Below are positions 7,875-15,746 of a DNA stretch of 64,000 nt, in pieces. Below the pieces are notes generated by a model. It saw nothing but the letters and a program-made list of their open reading frames with translations. It was not told where the DNA came from and made no database searches. This stretch comes from MPNP01 sp965215545. GTDB taxonomy: Bacteria; Pseudomonadota; Alphaproteobacteria; Rhodobacterales; Rhodobacteraceae. The DNA is taken from contig OZ244066.1 in the NCBI GenBank assembly GCA_965215545.1, positions 248,001 to 312,000 of the forward strand. Reading direction: 5' to 3'. How positions within the stretch are numbered: position 1 is the first letter of the stretch; each line of letters opens with the position of its first letter. Both the position numbers and the translations under genes were made by a program.

Positions 7875-10448
7875 ATGGCCCGAACACCGCCGCAGGGCTA
7901 CCGCCACGCCACCGCCCGCCGCACCCGCGCGCCCAACGAAGAGGAGCGTTCCCTGATGCCCGATGCGGATGTCGGGAGCACCCTCTACGACCCACCCCGG
8001 TGCATCGACACCGGTGGACCGCGTCTTGCCTGGCAGAGGGGCGATGCAGTGGAGCAGCCGACCGCGGCGTCACCACTCTATATCCAGGAACGGATCCACC
8101 CGAGCGAATTCGTGCGCAAACTCACCAAACTCCGCCCCGCCGATACACAGTACTCATTCTTCGATGACTTCAACAATCTCCCGGACGATGCAAAGTACAA
8201 GTGGTACCAGCATCAGGGGAACTGGAGCAATCGTCTCATCCGCGGACCTGCCCTCGAGGTGATGGCATCCCTCATCGTCAAGGATGACCTCGCCGGCAAG
8301 GTGCAGTGCATTTTCTTCGACCCACCGTATGGCATCAACTTCCGGTCCCTGTACCAGCTGAGTACGCGGTCGCGGAATGAGGCCAAGGGGATGGGTGCTG
8401 CCAACGCCGAGCAACGCCTCGCCTTCCGGGACACCTACGAGAACGGTGTGCACTCCTATCTCGACAACATCCACCGCATCGCCCGCCACGCCCGCGATCT
8501 GCTGACCGAGAGCGGGAGTTTCTTTCTCCAGATCTCACAGAAGAATGTCCATCGCCTTGCCCTGGTGCTGGACGAAGTGTTCGGCGAGGACAATCGCGTG
8601 GCCACCATCATGTTTGCAAAATCTGGGTCGACTTCGGCGAAGACACTTCCCGAGGTGAATGACTATCTGCTCTGGTATGGCAAGGACAGGGAGCAGCTGA
8701 AATATCATCAGCTCTATGAGAATCTCAATCGCAAGGCGGTGGTCGATCACTTCACCTCATATGCGATGCTGGAGTTACCAGACGGCACAGAACGGGCTCT
8801 GACACCCGAAGAGAAGGCCGATCCGGAGGGCGTCATCCCGGAGAGAGCCCGGATCTTTCAGCGCAGTCGGTTGCTTTCTTCCCATCACTCGACCACGGGT
8901 CGCTCGGAGCCCTTCACATGGAACGGGCACGTGTACCCCTGTCCCCCCAACGAACAATGGCGAGTCTCGCACGAAGGGCTGGAGCGCCTGGCCAGCTATG
9001 AGCCAAGTCGGCTGACGAGTGCCAGCCAGCAAGGATCGACCCTCGGGTGGAAGAAATATGAGCAAGAGGTTCCCGGGAAAGAAATCAACAATCTGTGGGG
9101 CAGTCAGATGTCCCCGTCCGACATCCGCTATGTGGTCGAGACCGCCGAATCGGTGCTGGAGCGCTGCATCTGCATGACAACCGATCCTGGTGATCTGGTG
9201 CTGGACCCGACCTGTGGCTCCGGTACGATGGCGTTCGTTGCCGAAAAGTTTGGGCGCCGCTGGATCACGAGCGATGTCTCGGGTATATCTCTTGCGCTTG
9301 CCCGCCATCGCCTGATCACCGGTGTCTTCGACTGGTACCTCACGCAAGGCTCGGCGGAAGGGGAACGCATTGAGAGGCAACTCGGCGGGTCGGAACGGCA
9401 TGCCGCCGATGCGGACCCCGATGACCCCGCAACTGGATTCGTGTATCCACGGGTGCCGAAAGTCTCCGCCGCGATCTTGGCTTACGATAAGAGGGCTGAT
9501 CCGATCCTCTTGGTTGATCAGCCCATCAAGAGCACGCAGGCGGGCCGCCGCCGGGTGGCAAGTCCGTTCACCGTCGAGACCCACTCGCCGCATCGCTATC
9601 TCACGATCGACCAGGCTCTGAGCGAGAACGCCAAACAGAAAACCCCGACACGAGACGATGTCAATGCGAGAATCCTCGCGGCGCTGGCAGCCTCGGGGGT
9701 GTGCCTCAGCAATGGTGAACCTGTACCATTTGAGGACATCGTGCCGGTCGATGGGTATCGGGTACTCACGCACCGCTGTCGCCGGGCGGGATCTCGCGTC
9801 CTGGACACGTGTCTTGCAGTGTTTGGTCCCGACGAGACGGTCAACCGGTTTGCCGAACGGCGTGCGGTGGCTGAGGCGGTGGAATCCGAGGTGACAACAA
9901 CCCTGCTTCTGATCGGATTCGGCTTTGAGGCTGGTCCCGAGAGAGAGCAGCGGGGTCGCCTCGCCGTTCACCGCGTGCAGGCCCATCAGGATCTTCGCAT
10001 TCCCGGCCTCACCCTCGACAGTGCTGCCGACGCACTGGTGGTTGTGGCCGAACCCGACATTGATCTGCAGTCGACGTCGGATGGGCAATGGACCCTCGAG
10101 GTCAAGGGGTTCGACAGCTACAATCCGGCAACCGGACAGGTGGCACCCCACCAGGGTGTCGATACCATCGAGTGCCTGATGATCGATACAGACTACGACG
10201 GATCAGCCTTTTTTGCCCGCGCCATCCACTTTCCCGGTCAAGGCGATGACCGGCGATTGAAACGGCTCAAGACGCAGTTGGGGACGCAGCTGGATCCTGA
10301 GCTTTGGGCCACCTGCCTTGGCGCAAGGAGTGCACCCTTCCCGGCACCCGAAAGCGGTGAGGTGGCGGTGCGCATCATCACATGCGCAGGCGCCGAGCTG
10401 ACGACAATCCGGAGTCTTCAGCCCGGGTGTCATACAAAGGAAGTGTAA
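7875..10448 (+). CDS. Site-specific DNA adenine/cytosine-N4 methyltransferase (type III Mod-like, beta class)
   Basis: This 857-residue protein carries the catalytic motif IV DPPY at residues 149-152 and the AdoMet-binding motif I DPTCGSGT at 444-451. Motif IV before motif I defines the beta class used by type III Mod subunits and related N6-adenine enzymes. About 290 residues separate the motifs, leaving room for an inserted target-recognition region, and some 400 residues follow motif I, unusually long for a plain methyltransferase. A C-terminal segment with LEVKGFDSYN (about residue 738) resembles a degenerate nuclease or scaffold strand. It follows the helicase-nuclease gene by 20 bp with a strong Shine-Dalgarno, and would protect host DNA from it. 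The methylated base and target sequence cannot be read from the sequence. Confidence 0.85.
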   Translation: MARTPPQGYRHATARRTRAPNEEERSLMPDADVGSTLYDPPRCIDTGGPRLAWQRGDAVEQPTAASPLYIQERIHPSEFVRKLTKLRPADTQYSFFDDFNNLPDDAKYKWYQHQGNWSNRLIRGPALEVMASLIVKDDLAGKVQCIFFDPPYGINFRSLYQLSTRSRNEAKGMGAANAEQRLAFRDTYENGVHSYLDNIHRIARHARDLLTESGSFFLQISQKNVHRLALVLDEVFGEDNRVATIMFAKSGSTSAKTLPEVNDYLLWYGKDREQLKYHQLYENLNRKAVVDHFTSYAMLELPDGTERALTPEEKADPEGVIPERARIFQRSRLLSSHHSTTGRSEPFTWNGHVYPCPPNEQWRVSHEGLERLASYEPSRLTSASQQGSTLGWKKYEQEVPGKEINNLWGSQMSPSDIRYVVETAESVLERCICMTTDPGDLVLDPTCGSGTMAFVAEKFGRRWITSDVSGISLALARHRLITGVFDWYLTQGSAEGERIERQLGGSERHAADADPDDPATGFVYPRVPKVSAAILAYDKRADPILLVDQPIKSTQAGRRRVASPFTVETHSPHRYLTIDQALSENAKQKTPTRDDVNARILAALAASGVCLSNGEPVPFEDIVPVDGYRVLTHRCRRAGSRVLDTCLAVFGPDETVNRFAERRAVAEAVESEVTTTLLLIGFGFEAGPEREQRGRLAVHRVQAHQDLRIPGLTLDSAADALVVVAEPDIDLQSTSDGQWTLEVKGFDSYNPATGQVAPHQGVDTIECLMIDTDYDGSAFFARAIHFPGQGDDRRLKRLKTQLGTQLDPELWATCLGARSAPFPAPESGEVAVRIITCAGAELTTIRSLQPGCHTKEV

Positions 10449-10760
10449 CGGTCTGTTGGCCAGCCACCGCCTGCTGCTCAATGAATTCCATGTCTGGAGC
10501 CTGGACCGGGACAATCCCTCAGGGACACCTGACCGCATTCCTTGCCCCGAAGACACACGCTGGAGGCTCTCGCGTGCGAGCGGGTGAGACCTTCTATACG
10601 CGACGCGCTACAGCGCGCACCGCCTCTCCAAGCCACGGGAGGGTGTGGGGCAGCCATCTGAGGAATTGACACCGCACGACCGGGCATCTCTGTTGTGCTG
10701 GACAGCACGGGTCTGTAACCTTCCGGGCAAATCCTGAACCGGCCCAGTGGGAGACCTGCG
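10449..10760 (+). other. Intergenic region after the restriction operon, possible gene fragment
   Basis: No complete gene is seen. One frame from about 10465 to 10590 reads protein-like (LLASHRLLLNEFHVWSLD...) but has no start codon and stops after about 45 codons, so it may be a remnant of a third operon gene. The remainder shows nothing recognisable. Confidence 0.35.
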
Positions 10761-11174
10761 ATGTTCCAGCGCGTGACTTACGATGATCTGAATGCCCGCC
10801 AGAAAGAGAACTACAACTTCCAGAAGGTGTCTGCGTGCTTGGCGGATTATGGTTTCAATTGTCTGCGCCTGACGGATGACTGGCAGGGAGCCGACTTCAT
10901 AGCCTGCCATATCGATGGCGAAACCGTCCTGAAGATCCAGCTCAAGGGACGGGTAACGATCGCCAAGAAGTACCTGAACAAGGACATCCACATTGCCTTC
11001 CGCCACGATGGAAACTGTTACGTCTATGAGCACGACGTCCTTGTGTGCTCAATTGAGGAGCGGCATCCAAGCACGATGAACACGGTTTCATGGCATGATG
11101 ATGGCAACTGTAACTGGGGACGGCCACCGCAATGGCTTCTGGCACTTCTTGCCGAGCATAACCTGCTTGGATGA
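10761..11174 (+). CDS. Small protein with PD-(D/E)xK-like core (DUF4365-like), function unknown
   Basis: A 137-residue protein starting at an ATG preceded by GGGAGACC. Residues 43-63 read GADFIACH, then LKIQLKG, with Asp45 and Gln60-x-Lys62 positioned like the D-(E/Q)xK catalytic core of PD-(D/E)xK nucleases. A Q-x-K form occurs in DUF4365-type and other defence-associated members of that fold. The rest includes alternating strands and an acidic stretch, ending in a helix LLALLAEHN. It lies 312 bp downstream of the restriction-modification operon on the same strand and may belong to it. The protein is complete in length for a minimal nuclease fold. The family assignment rests on this short motif only. 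Confidence 0.55.
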   Translation: MFQRVTYDDLNARQKENYNFQKVSACLADYGFNCLRLTDDWQGADFIACHIDGETVLKIQLKGRVTIAKKYLNKDIHIAFRHDGNCYVYEHDVLVCSIEERHPSTMNTVSWHDDGNCNWGRPPQWLLALLAEHNLLG

Positions 11175-12129
11175 GTGGGTCGATAAAGTTGGACCTCATG
11201 CCCCGGCCTTCACCCCTGAACACACTCGGGACTGCATCATGGGGTTGATTTCGGGCCACCCAACGGGGGGACCGTGACGGCATCTCAGGCAAATTGACAG
11301 CGCAATCCATGATATCGGGGCCGGATCTGGGCAGGGCAGGGTTGATGGAATGGTCTTGATCAACTGCCGGACGCGATCATGTCTGAAAGAGACCGCTATG
11401 GATCGGCTGTCAAACGGGTAGCGGAAGAAACTTCACGACGCAATGGATAAACTGTGCAACGCAACGTCAGCAAATCAAGCCAAGCACCTTGAAGCTGGAC
11501 TGCGCGGAAGGATGGTCCAGTTCAACCAGATTGAGCAGGAAACCATCTTTCCCGAAATCCCCCAACAACACATTCAAGCCCACTCCGATTTGTCAGATGC
11601 CCATTTCAGCCGTCGTGGTCTGTTCGGGCCATCACGACCGATTCCGCTATTCTTGACCCAGCCAGGACGGATCCGTCTGCGACCTGTCAAGACCTGCACT
11701 TGCTTGATACCCAACCCATGGCGTGAGAAAAATCGCTGACTCCATCAGTACGCTTGGCCGCGCACGAGCCAGCCACCGCGTCAACAGCTGATGCCCTCAC
11801 CCTGCACCAGTTCAACGCCCGACTCTCTGGACTGGACCCGGATGGTTGCAACCTGGCGTATCTCTGGACCCGATCAATCGGCCAACGACAGCCAACTCAG
11901 CCTGGAAAATTTGTTCTGATTCGGTCGAATGGCACCGGGAACTGGGAATTGTCAGAAAGTGTCAATAAAGATCATCTGTATGAGAATCGCACCCATCATC
12001 CTTAACATCTTGTCAAGAAATGATTCCCACTATATCAAGAGCGGAGGCGAAACCGTTGGTGCCCTTGATTGTTCAATCGGTGGGACCTTGATCCACTGGC
12101 GAATCCGCCTTTGAGAGCCGGGAGCCGAT
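11175..12129. other. Long intergenic region, no gene seen
   Basis: About 955 bp without a believable gene. Short open frames at 11443-11739 and 11754-12005 have no domain, no ribosome binding site and unnatural composition. Its 3' end is more AT-rich than the surroundings and contains the promoter-like element listed separately. The region may be the scar of lost island genes. Confidence 0.5.
12010..12038 (+). promoter_or_regulatory. Possible sigma-70 promoter for the DUF4325 gene
   Basis: TTGTCA (12010-12015) is followed after 17 bases by TATCAA (12033-12038), in a locally AT-rich stretch about 90 bp before the STAS-like gene. The match is partial, so this is a suggestion only. Confidence 0.3.
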
Positions 12130-12459
12130 ATGTCCAGGATATACAAAATTGCCAAGGAGTTCTCGACCACACCAGGGGGGCGCTTCAAGAAGAATGGGCC
12201 ATGGAGTGGGGAAGAGTTCCGCGACGATGTGCTTCGGGATCTCCTGCATGACGCTGTCAAGGCTGGAGACAAAATCACTGTAATCCTTGATGGAACATCA
12301 GGGTACGGCTCTTCATTCCTTGAAGAGGCTTTCGGTGGCCTCATCCGAAGGGAAATGTTCAGCCGGGAACAGGTGAAGCGGCACCTTGCCGTTGAGGCGC
12401 ACGATCCGCTGTACGAGACCTACCGCCTGTCGGTCGAGCGCTACATAAACGCAGCGTAA
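12130..12459 (+). CDS. STAS-like domain protein (DUF4325)
   Basis: A 109-residue protein with the DUF4325 pattern: an N-terminal strand IYKIAKEFSTTPGGR, a conserved GPWSGEEFRDD turn, a central strand VILDGTSGYGSSFLEEAFGGL and a C-terminal amphipathic helix. DUF4325 adopts a STAS-like fold, as in anti-anti-sigma factors, and usually acts as a small regulatory or sensing partner of a neighbouring protein. GGGAG lies about eight bases upstream of the ATG. The next gene, a membrane-anchored protein, begins about 55 bp downstream on the same strand, and this pairing suggests the two work together. Members are frequent in defence and mobile regions; a defence role here is inference from context. 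Confidence 0.8.
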   Translation: MSRIYKIAKEFSTTPGGRFKKNGPWSGEEFRDDVLRDLLHDAVKAGDKITVILDGTSGYGSSFLEEAFGGLIRREMFSREQVKRHLAVEAHDPLYETYRLSVERYINAA

Positions 12460-12513
12460 CAGTGGTGACACCCGCTGAGGAAAGCAGCCAGCTGGCTGGC
12501 CGGTGATGCGGTT

Positions 12514-13020
12514 GTGTTGTCATCACTTGAACCTTTCATCGGTTGGGCATCCGATTTGGCACCTGTGGCAATCGGTTTTCTGTTGGGTTGGCTGGTGGCC
12601 TTGGCCACCCGCATGTGGCAGGTCCGCATCGATGAGCACGCCCAGCGCTACGATGACATTCGCAACACGCTGCTCAATGCAGCTGACATAGCAACTGCCT
12701 ACTGGCTGAAACTTCAAACGTTGTCCGACCCGGAAGCCGAGGCAAAGCTCATTGGCCTCTATGTGCTGCTCAACGGACTCGCTGTCGAGGTTGCCGCCGC
12801 CTACAATGATGACCGCACCGTTCATGGTCAACGCCTGCAAGGCTTCTATGATCTGACGACCGGTTTGGACCCGCGTGGATTCAATGTCCGTCAACCGGAT
12901 GCCGCACGCGCCCAAGCCGTCCAGTCAGAAGCGGCGGAGCTCATTCTGTACTTCCAGGACTACCGTCGTCGGAAATTGACGATACGCAGCAGTCTTCGAA
13001 TAGGCTTTCTGCCAAGATAG
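12514..13020 (+). CDS. Membrane-anchored protein of unknown function, partner of the STAS-like gene
   Basis: A 168-residue protein whose N-terminus holds one hydrophobic segment (LAPVAIGFLLGWLVALATRM, about residues 15-34), followed by a soluble, helix-rich cytoplasmic region containing YDDIRNTLLNAADIATAYWL and LIGLYVLLNGLAVEVAAAY. The chosen start is a GTG without a well-spaced ribosome binding site; the frame is open upstream to 12469, so the start could be a little earlier. It directly follows the DUF4325 gene. The layout of small STAS-like regulator plus single-pass membrane protein recurs in defence islands, but no catalytic motif is visible and no function is proposed. Confidence 0.6.
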   Translation: MLSSLEPFIGWASDLAPVAIGFLLGWLVALATRMWQVRIDEHAQRYDDIRNTLLNAADIATAYWLKLQTLSDPEAEAKLIGLYVLLNGLAVEVAAAYNDDRTVHGQRLQGFYDLTTGLDPRGFNVRQPDAARAQAVQSEAAELILYFQDYRRRKLTIRSSLRIGFLPR

Positions 13021-13076
13021 GGTCATTCTACATGACCGTCGACCACTTGCAGTCATGCCCTTGAGGAGATCACGTT

Positions 13077-13652
13077 GTGTTCGGGACCCATGAAAACCAG
13101 CCAGGATGGGGTCAGCGGGCATCCGATGGTCGCATGGTGCATGTCAATGACGTGCCGAATGGCTTGGCCTGTGGATGCTTCTGCCCGGTCTGCAATGCGC
13201 CCTTGGTCGCCCGCCAGGGCAAGATCCGTGTCCCGCATTTTGCCCATACTGCGGGGAGGGACTGCCAACGAGCCGGGGAAACCGCCCTGCACATGGCCGC
13301 CAAGCAGGTCCTGCAAGATCTCAAGGGGTGCATTGTCCTCCCCGAGGAGGTTATGCGCAAAGCGGACTGGCCACCCTCAAGCCAACCAACCGCAAGGGCC
13401 AGAGCGCGGCTGGATGCCTCAATGACACACACCGTCCCAGCACGACGTGCAAAGGAATCCAGCGTGCGCCTTGAACCACAAGATTGGTCTGACCGGGGGT
13501 TCCGGCACCACGACGTGCTGCGGACTGTGCTGGCCACGGCCCGCCGGCAGGGCTGGCGACGCTGCGGGCATCACCGGACGAACGCACCACGAGGCTTGCG
13601 ATGCCCGGCGTCGCCTTGCGGGCCGGGAAGATCGAACAGGAGCCTGAAATGA
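13077..13652 (+). pseudogene. CoiA-like competence/nuclease family protein, C-terminus scrambled
   Basis: The first 100 or so residues match the N-terminal zinc-finger region of the CoiA-like family: CPVCNAPLVARQGKIRVPHF, then AHTAGRDC with Cys and His ligands. The start is a GTG with TGAGGAGAT about seven bases upstream. After about residue 100 the chain becomes arginine- and proline-rich. Fragments such as VRLEPQDWSD still recall the family's nuclease region, but appear interrupted and the expected restriction-endonuclease-like core is missing. CoiA-like proteins are normally 250-400 residues, so this is a truncated or frameshifted copy, probably inactive. It lies between the DUF4325 pair and hipBA in the accessory island. 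Confidence 0.65.
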
Positions 13653-13761
13653 CTGTTTGGACGGTCATATGGATTGATCTGATTGCGATGACGGTCATTT
13701 ATTGAGTTCTTGCCAAAATTGACTATAATCTGCCAGGTTGCATGAGTGAAGAGACCTCTCC

Positions 13762-14097
13762 ATGCCGTCGAGGCAACGAAGCTATTCGAAACTGACCAGA
13801 GAAGCGCTTCGATTGTTGGGGCAGCGGATCAAGCTCGCCCGCAAGGAACGGCGCATGTCGGAGATGGACCTCGCCGAGCGGATCGGCGTTGCCAGAAGCA
13901 CACTGCAGAAGATCGAGAACGGCGACCCGATCGTTGATATCGGCCTCGTCTTCGAAGCAGCGGTGTTGACCGGTGTGCCGCTGTTTGCGCCGGCGGCAAC
14001 ATCGCTTGCACCGCACTTGCGTGCGGTCCAGGACCGGCTGGTGCTGATGCCAGCCTGTATTCGCAAGCCGCAAGGGCCGGTGAAAAATGACTTCTGA
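13762..14097 (+). CDS. hipB: HipB-like XRE-family antitoxin / autoregulator
   Basis: A 111-residue protein with a helix-turn-helix of the XRE/Cro type at about residues 18-70 (LGQRIKLARKERRMSEMDLA, then GVARSTLQKIENGDP). The C-terminal extension is typical of HipB-like antitoxins. The last 11 bases overlap the start of the HipA-like kinase gene, indicating translational coupling and a standard hipBA operon. HipB normally binds operators upstream of its own gene and neutralises HipA as a complex. A short AT-richer stretch at 13690-13735 precedes it and probably carries the promoter and operator, although no clear palindrome was identified. Confidence 0.85.
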   Translation: MPSRQRSYSKLTREALRLLGQRIKLARKERRMSEMDLAERIGVARSTLQKIENGDPIVDIGLVFEAAVLTGVPLFAPAATSLAPHLRAVQDRLVLMPACIRKPQGPVKNDF

Positions 14098-15367
14098 GCG
14101 GGTTGCACCCGCAGCGACCTTCGTCTGGATCTGGCTTCCCGAGGAGACGGACCCGGTGGTGGCCGGGCGCATCGAGCGGGCGGGCGATCGGTATTTCTTC
14201 AACTACGGTCGGTCCTATCTGGCGCGGGAAGATGCCATTCCGATCCACACGCCGGAATTGCCATTGCAGGCGGGCCGGATCGAACCGGTTGAACCGCTGG
14301 CGATTGCCAATGCCTTGCGCGACGGCACCCCCGATGCCTGGGGGCGCCGGGTGATCATCAACCGCCTGACCGCGCCGGCAGGGCTTGCGACGGATGGCAT
14401 GGACCTGGACGAACTGACCGTCATGCTGCACTCGGGATCGGATCGGGTCGGTGCGCTCGACTTCCAGATGTCAGCAACGGACCATGTGCCCCGTGCAAAG
14501 ACCAATGCGACCCTCGACGAACTCCAGCAAGCAACCGAGATGGTGGAAGACGGTGTGCCGTTGCCACCGGCACTGGCGGAGGCACTGGAGCGAGGAACGG
14601 CCATCGGGGGTGCCCGGCCAAAGGTGCTCATCGATGATGACCAGCGGAAATATGTCGCAAAATTCTCATCCTCGACCGATACCTACAGTGTCGTCAAGGG
14701 CGAGTTCATGGCCATGCGGCTGGCGAGGTTGTGTGGTCTGAACGTGGCGCCCGTCAGCCTGACACAGGCGCTTGGCAAGGACGTGCTGCTGATCGAGCGC
14801 TTTGATCGCACCAGGGTTGAAGGGGGATGGCGGCGCCGGGCCATGGTCTCGGCCCTGACACTGTTCGGCCTTGACGAGATCATGGCCGGGCATGCCAGCT
14901 ATCCGGACCTGGCAGAAATCATCCGGGCCCGCTTTGACAATCCCCGGGCCACGCTGCATGAATTGTTTGGTCGGATGATCTTCAACATTCTGGTGGGCAA
15001 CACCGATGATCATGCGCGCAACCATGCCGCTTTCTGGAACGGCGACTGCCTGACATTGACGCCAGCCTACGATATCTGTCCGCAGTCGCGGACAGGCAGC
15101 GAAGCGTCGCAGGCGATGCTTCTTTCAGGTCGGGAGCGGCGCAGCCAGCTGATCCACGGCCTGTCGGCTGCAGCACATTTCCATCTGTCCGACGAAGAGG
15201 CTCTGGCGATTGTGTCCAAACAGATCGCGTGCATCGGGGGCGGTTGGAATGATGTCTGCGATGAAGCCGGTTTATCGCAGGTTGAACGCAACTTCTTCTG
15301 GAGGCGTCAGATCCTGAACCCGCTGGCGTTCGATGGTGTCGAGGACAGACTGGCCGCGCCTGTCTGA
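14087..15367 (+). CDS. hipA: HipA-like serine/threonine kinase toxin
   Basis: A 426-residue HipA-family protein. The N-terminal HipA_N domain includes RIEPVEPLAIANALRDGTPD and AWGRRVI. The kinase core includes GGARPKVLI, the ATP-lysine strand KYVAKF, and the catalytic loop NTDDHARN at residues 305-312, where Asp308 is the expected catalytic base. The metal-binding region follows in TPAYDICP. The well-studied HipA phosphorylates a glutamyl-tRNA synthetase and arrests translation; the substrate of this divergent, HipA-like kinase is not known. It overlaps hipB by 11 bp. All key motifs are intact, so unlike the FitAB remnant at the far end of the window this toxin-antitoxin locus looks functional. 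Confidence 0.9.
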   Translation: MTSERVAPAATFVWIWLPEETDPVVAGRIERAGDRYFFNYGRSYLAREDAIPIHTPELPLQAGRIEPVEPLAIANALRDGTPDAWGRRVIINRLTAPAGLATDGMDLDELTVMLHSGSDRVGALDFQMSATDHVPRAKTNATLDELQQATEMVEDGVPLPPALAEALERGTAIGGARPKVLIDDDQRKYVAKFSSSTDTYSVVKGEFMAMRLARLCGLNVAPVSLTQALGKDVLLIERFDRTRVEGGWRRRAMVSALTLFGLDEIMAGHASYPDLAEIIRARFDNPRATLHELFGRMIFNILVGNTDDHARNHAAFWNGDCLTLTPAYDICPQSRTGSEASQAMLLSGRERRSQLIHGLSAAAHFHLSDEEALAIVSKQIACIGGGWNDVCDEAGLSQVERNFFWRRQILNPLAFDGVEDRLAAPV

Positions 15368-15746
15368 ACCTCATCCTCTCCTTGAACACGATAATCCTGA
15401 CGGGACAAGGGCCCCGCTGCCACTCTGGGGTGCAACGGCCGGGCCTTGACCGGAGGGAGAACGAAGTTGTGTTCGGAGTGGCAGCGGGGACGGCAAGTCC
15501 ATGGGGTCGTCGGGATGGACATGAGGGGGTCTGCCATCAGGCGATGACGACAGGTCCTGACAGGCACCGGCCGGGATTCAACTCTGGGCCGATGCTCTGA
15601 TATAGGGCTGGCATGGAGACCAGAACACCGCATGACCGTATTCCGGCCCGGGGTCCGGGGCCGGCCCTGGCAGGATATCCACCGCCCACGCCGCGACCGT
15701 CGGTCCGCAATGGCGTGACGATCGGTTGGCTGGCAGTGCTGACCTC
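15368..15746. other. Intergenic region containing a palindromic repeat element
   Basis: A 379-bp gap between hipA and murJ, marking the border between the accessory island and core genes. It contains the inverted-repeat element at 15412-15489. Nothing else was recognised. Confidence 0.5.
15412..15489. repeat. 78-bp element with perfect 14-bp inverted terminal repeats
   Basis: The left arm CCCCGCTGCCACTC (15412-15425) is the exact reverse complement of the right arm at 15476-15489. The inner left part contains TGCCACTCTGGGGTGCAACG (15418-15437), which recurs in inverted orientation at 47702-47721 and in diverged form at 27373 and 47362. It could form a large hairpin or be a miniature inverted-repeat element. 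It sits at the edge of the defence island. Confidence 0.7.

Noticed and set aside
11443..12005. Two short plus-strand open frames in the gap before the DUF4325 gene
   Set aside because: No ribosome binding site, no domain and unnatural residue composition.
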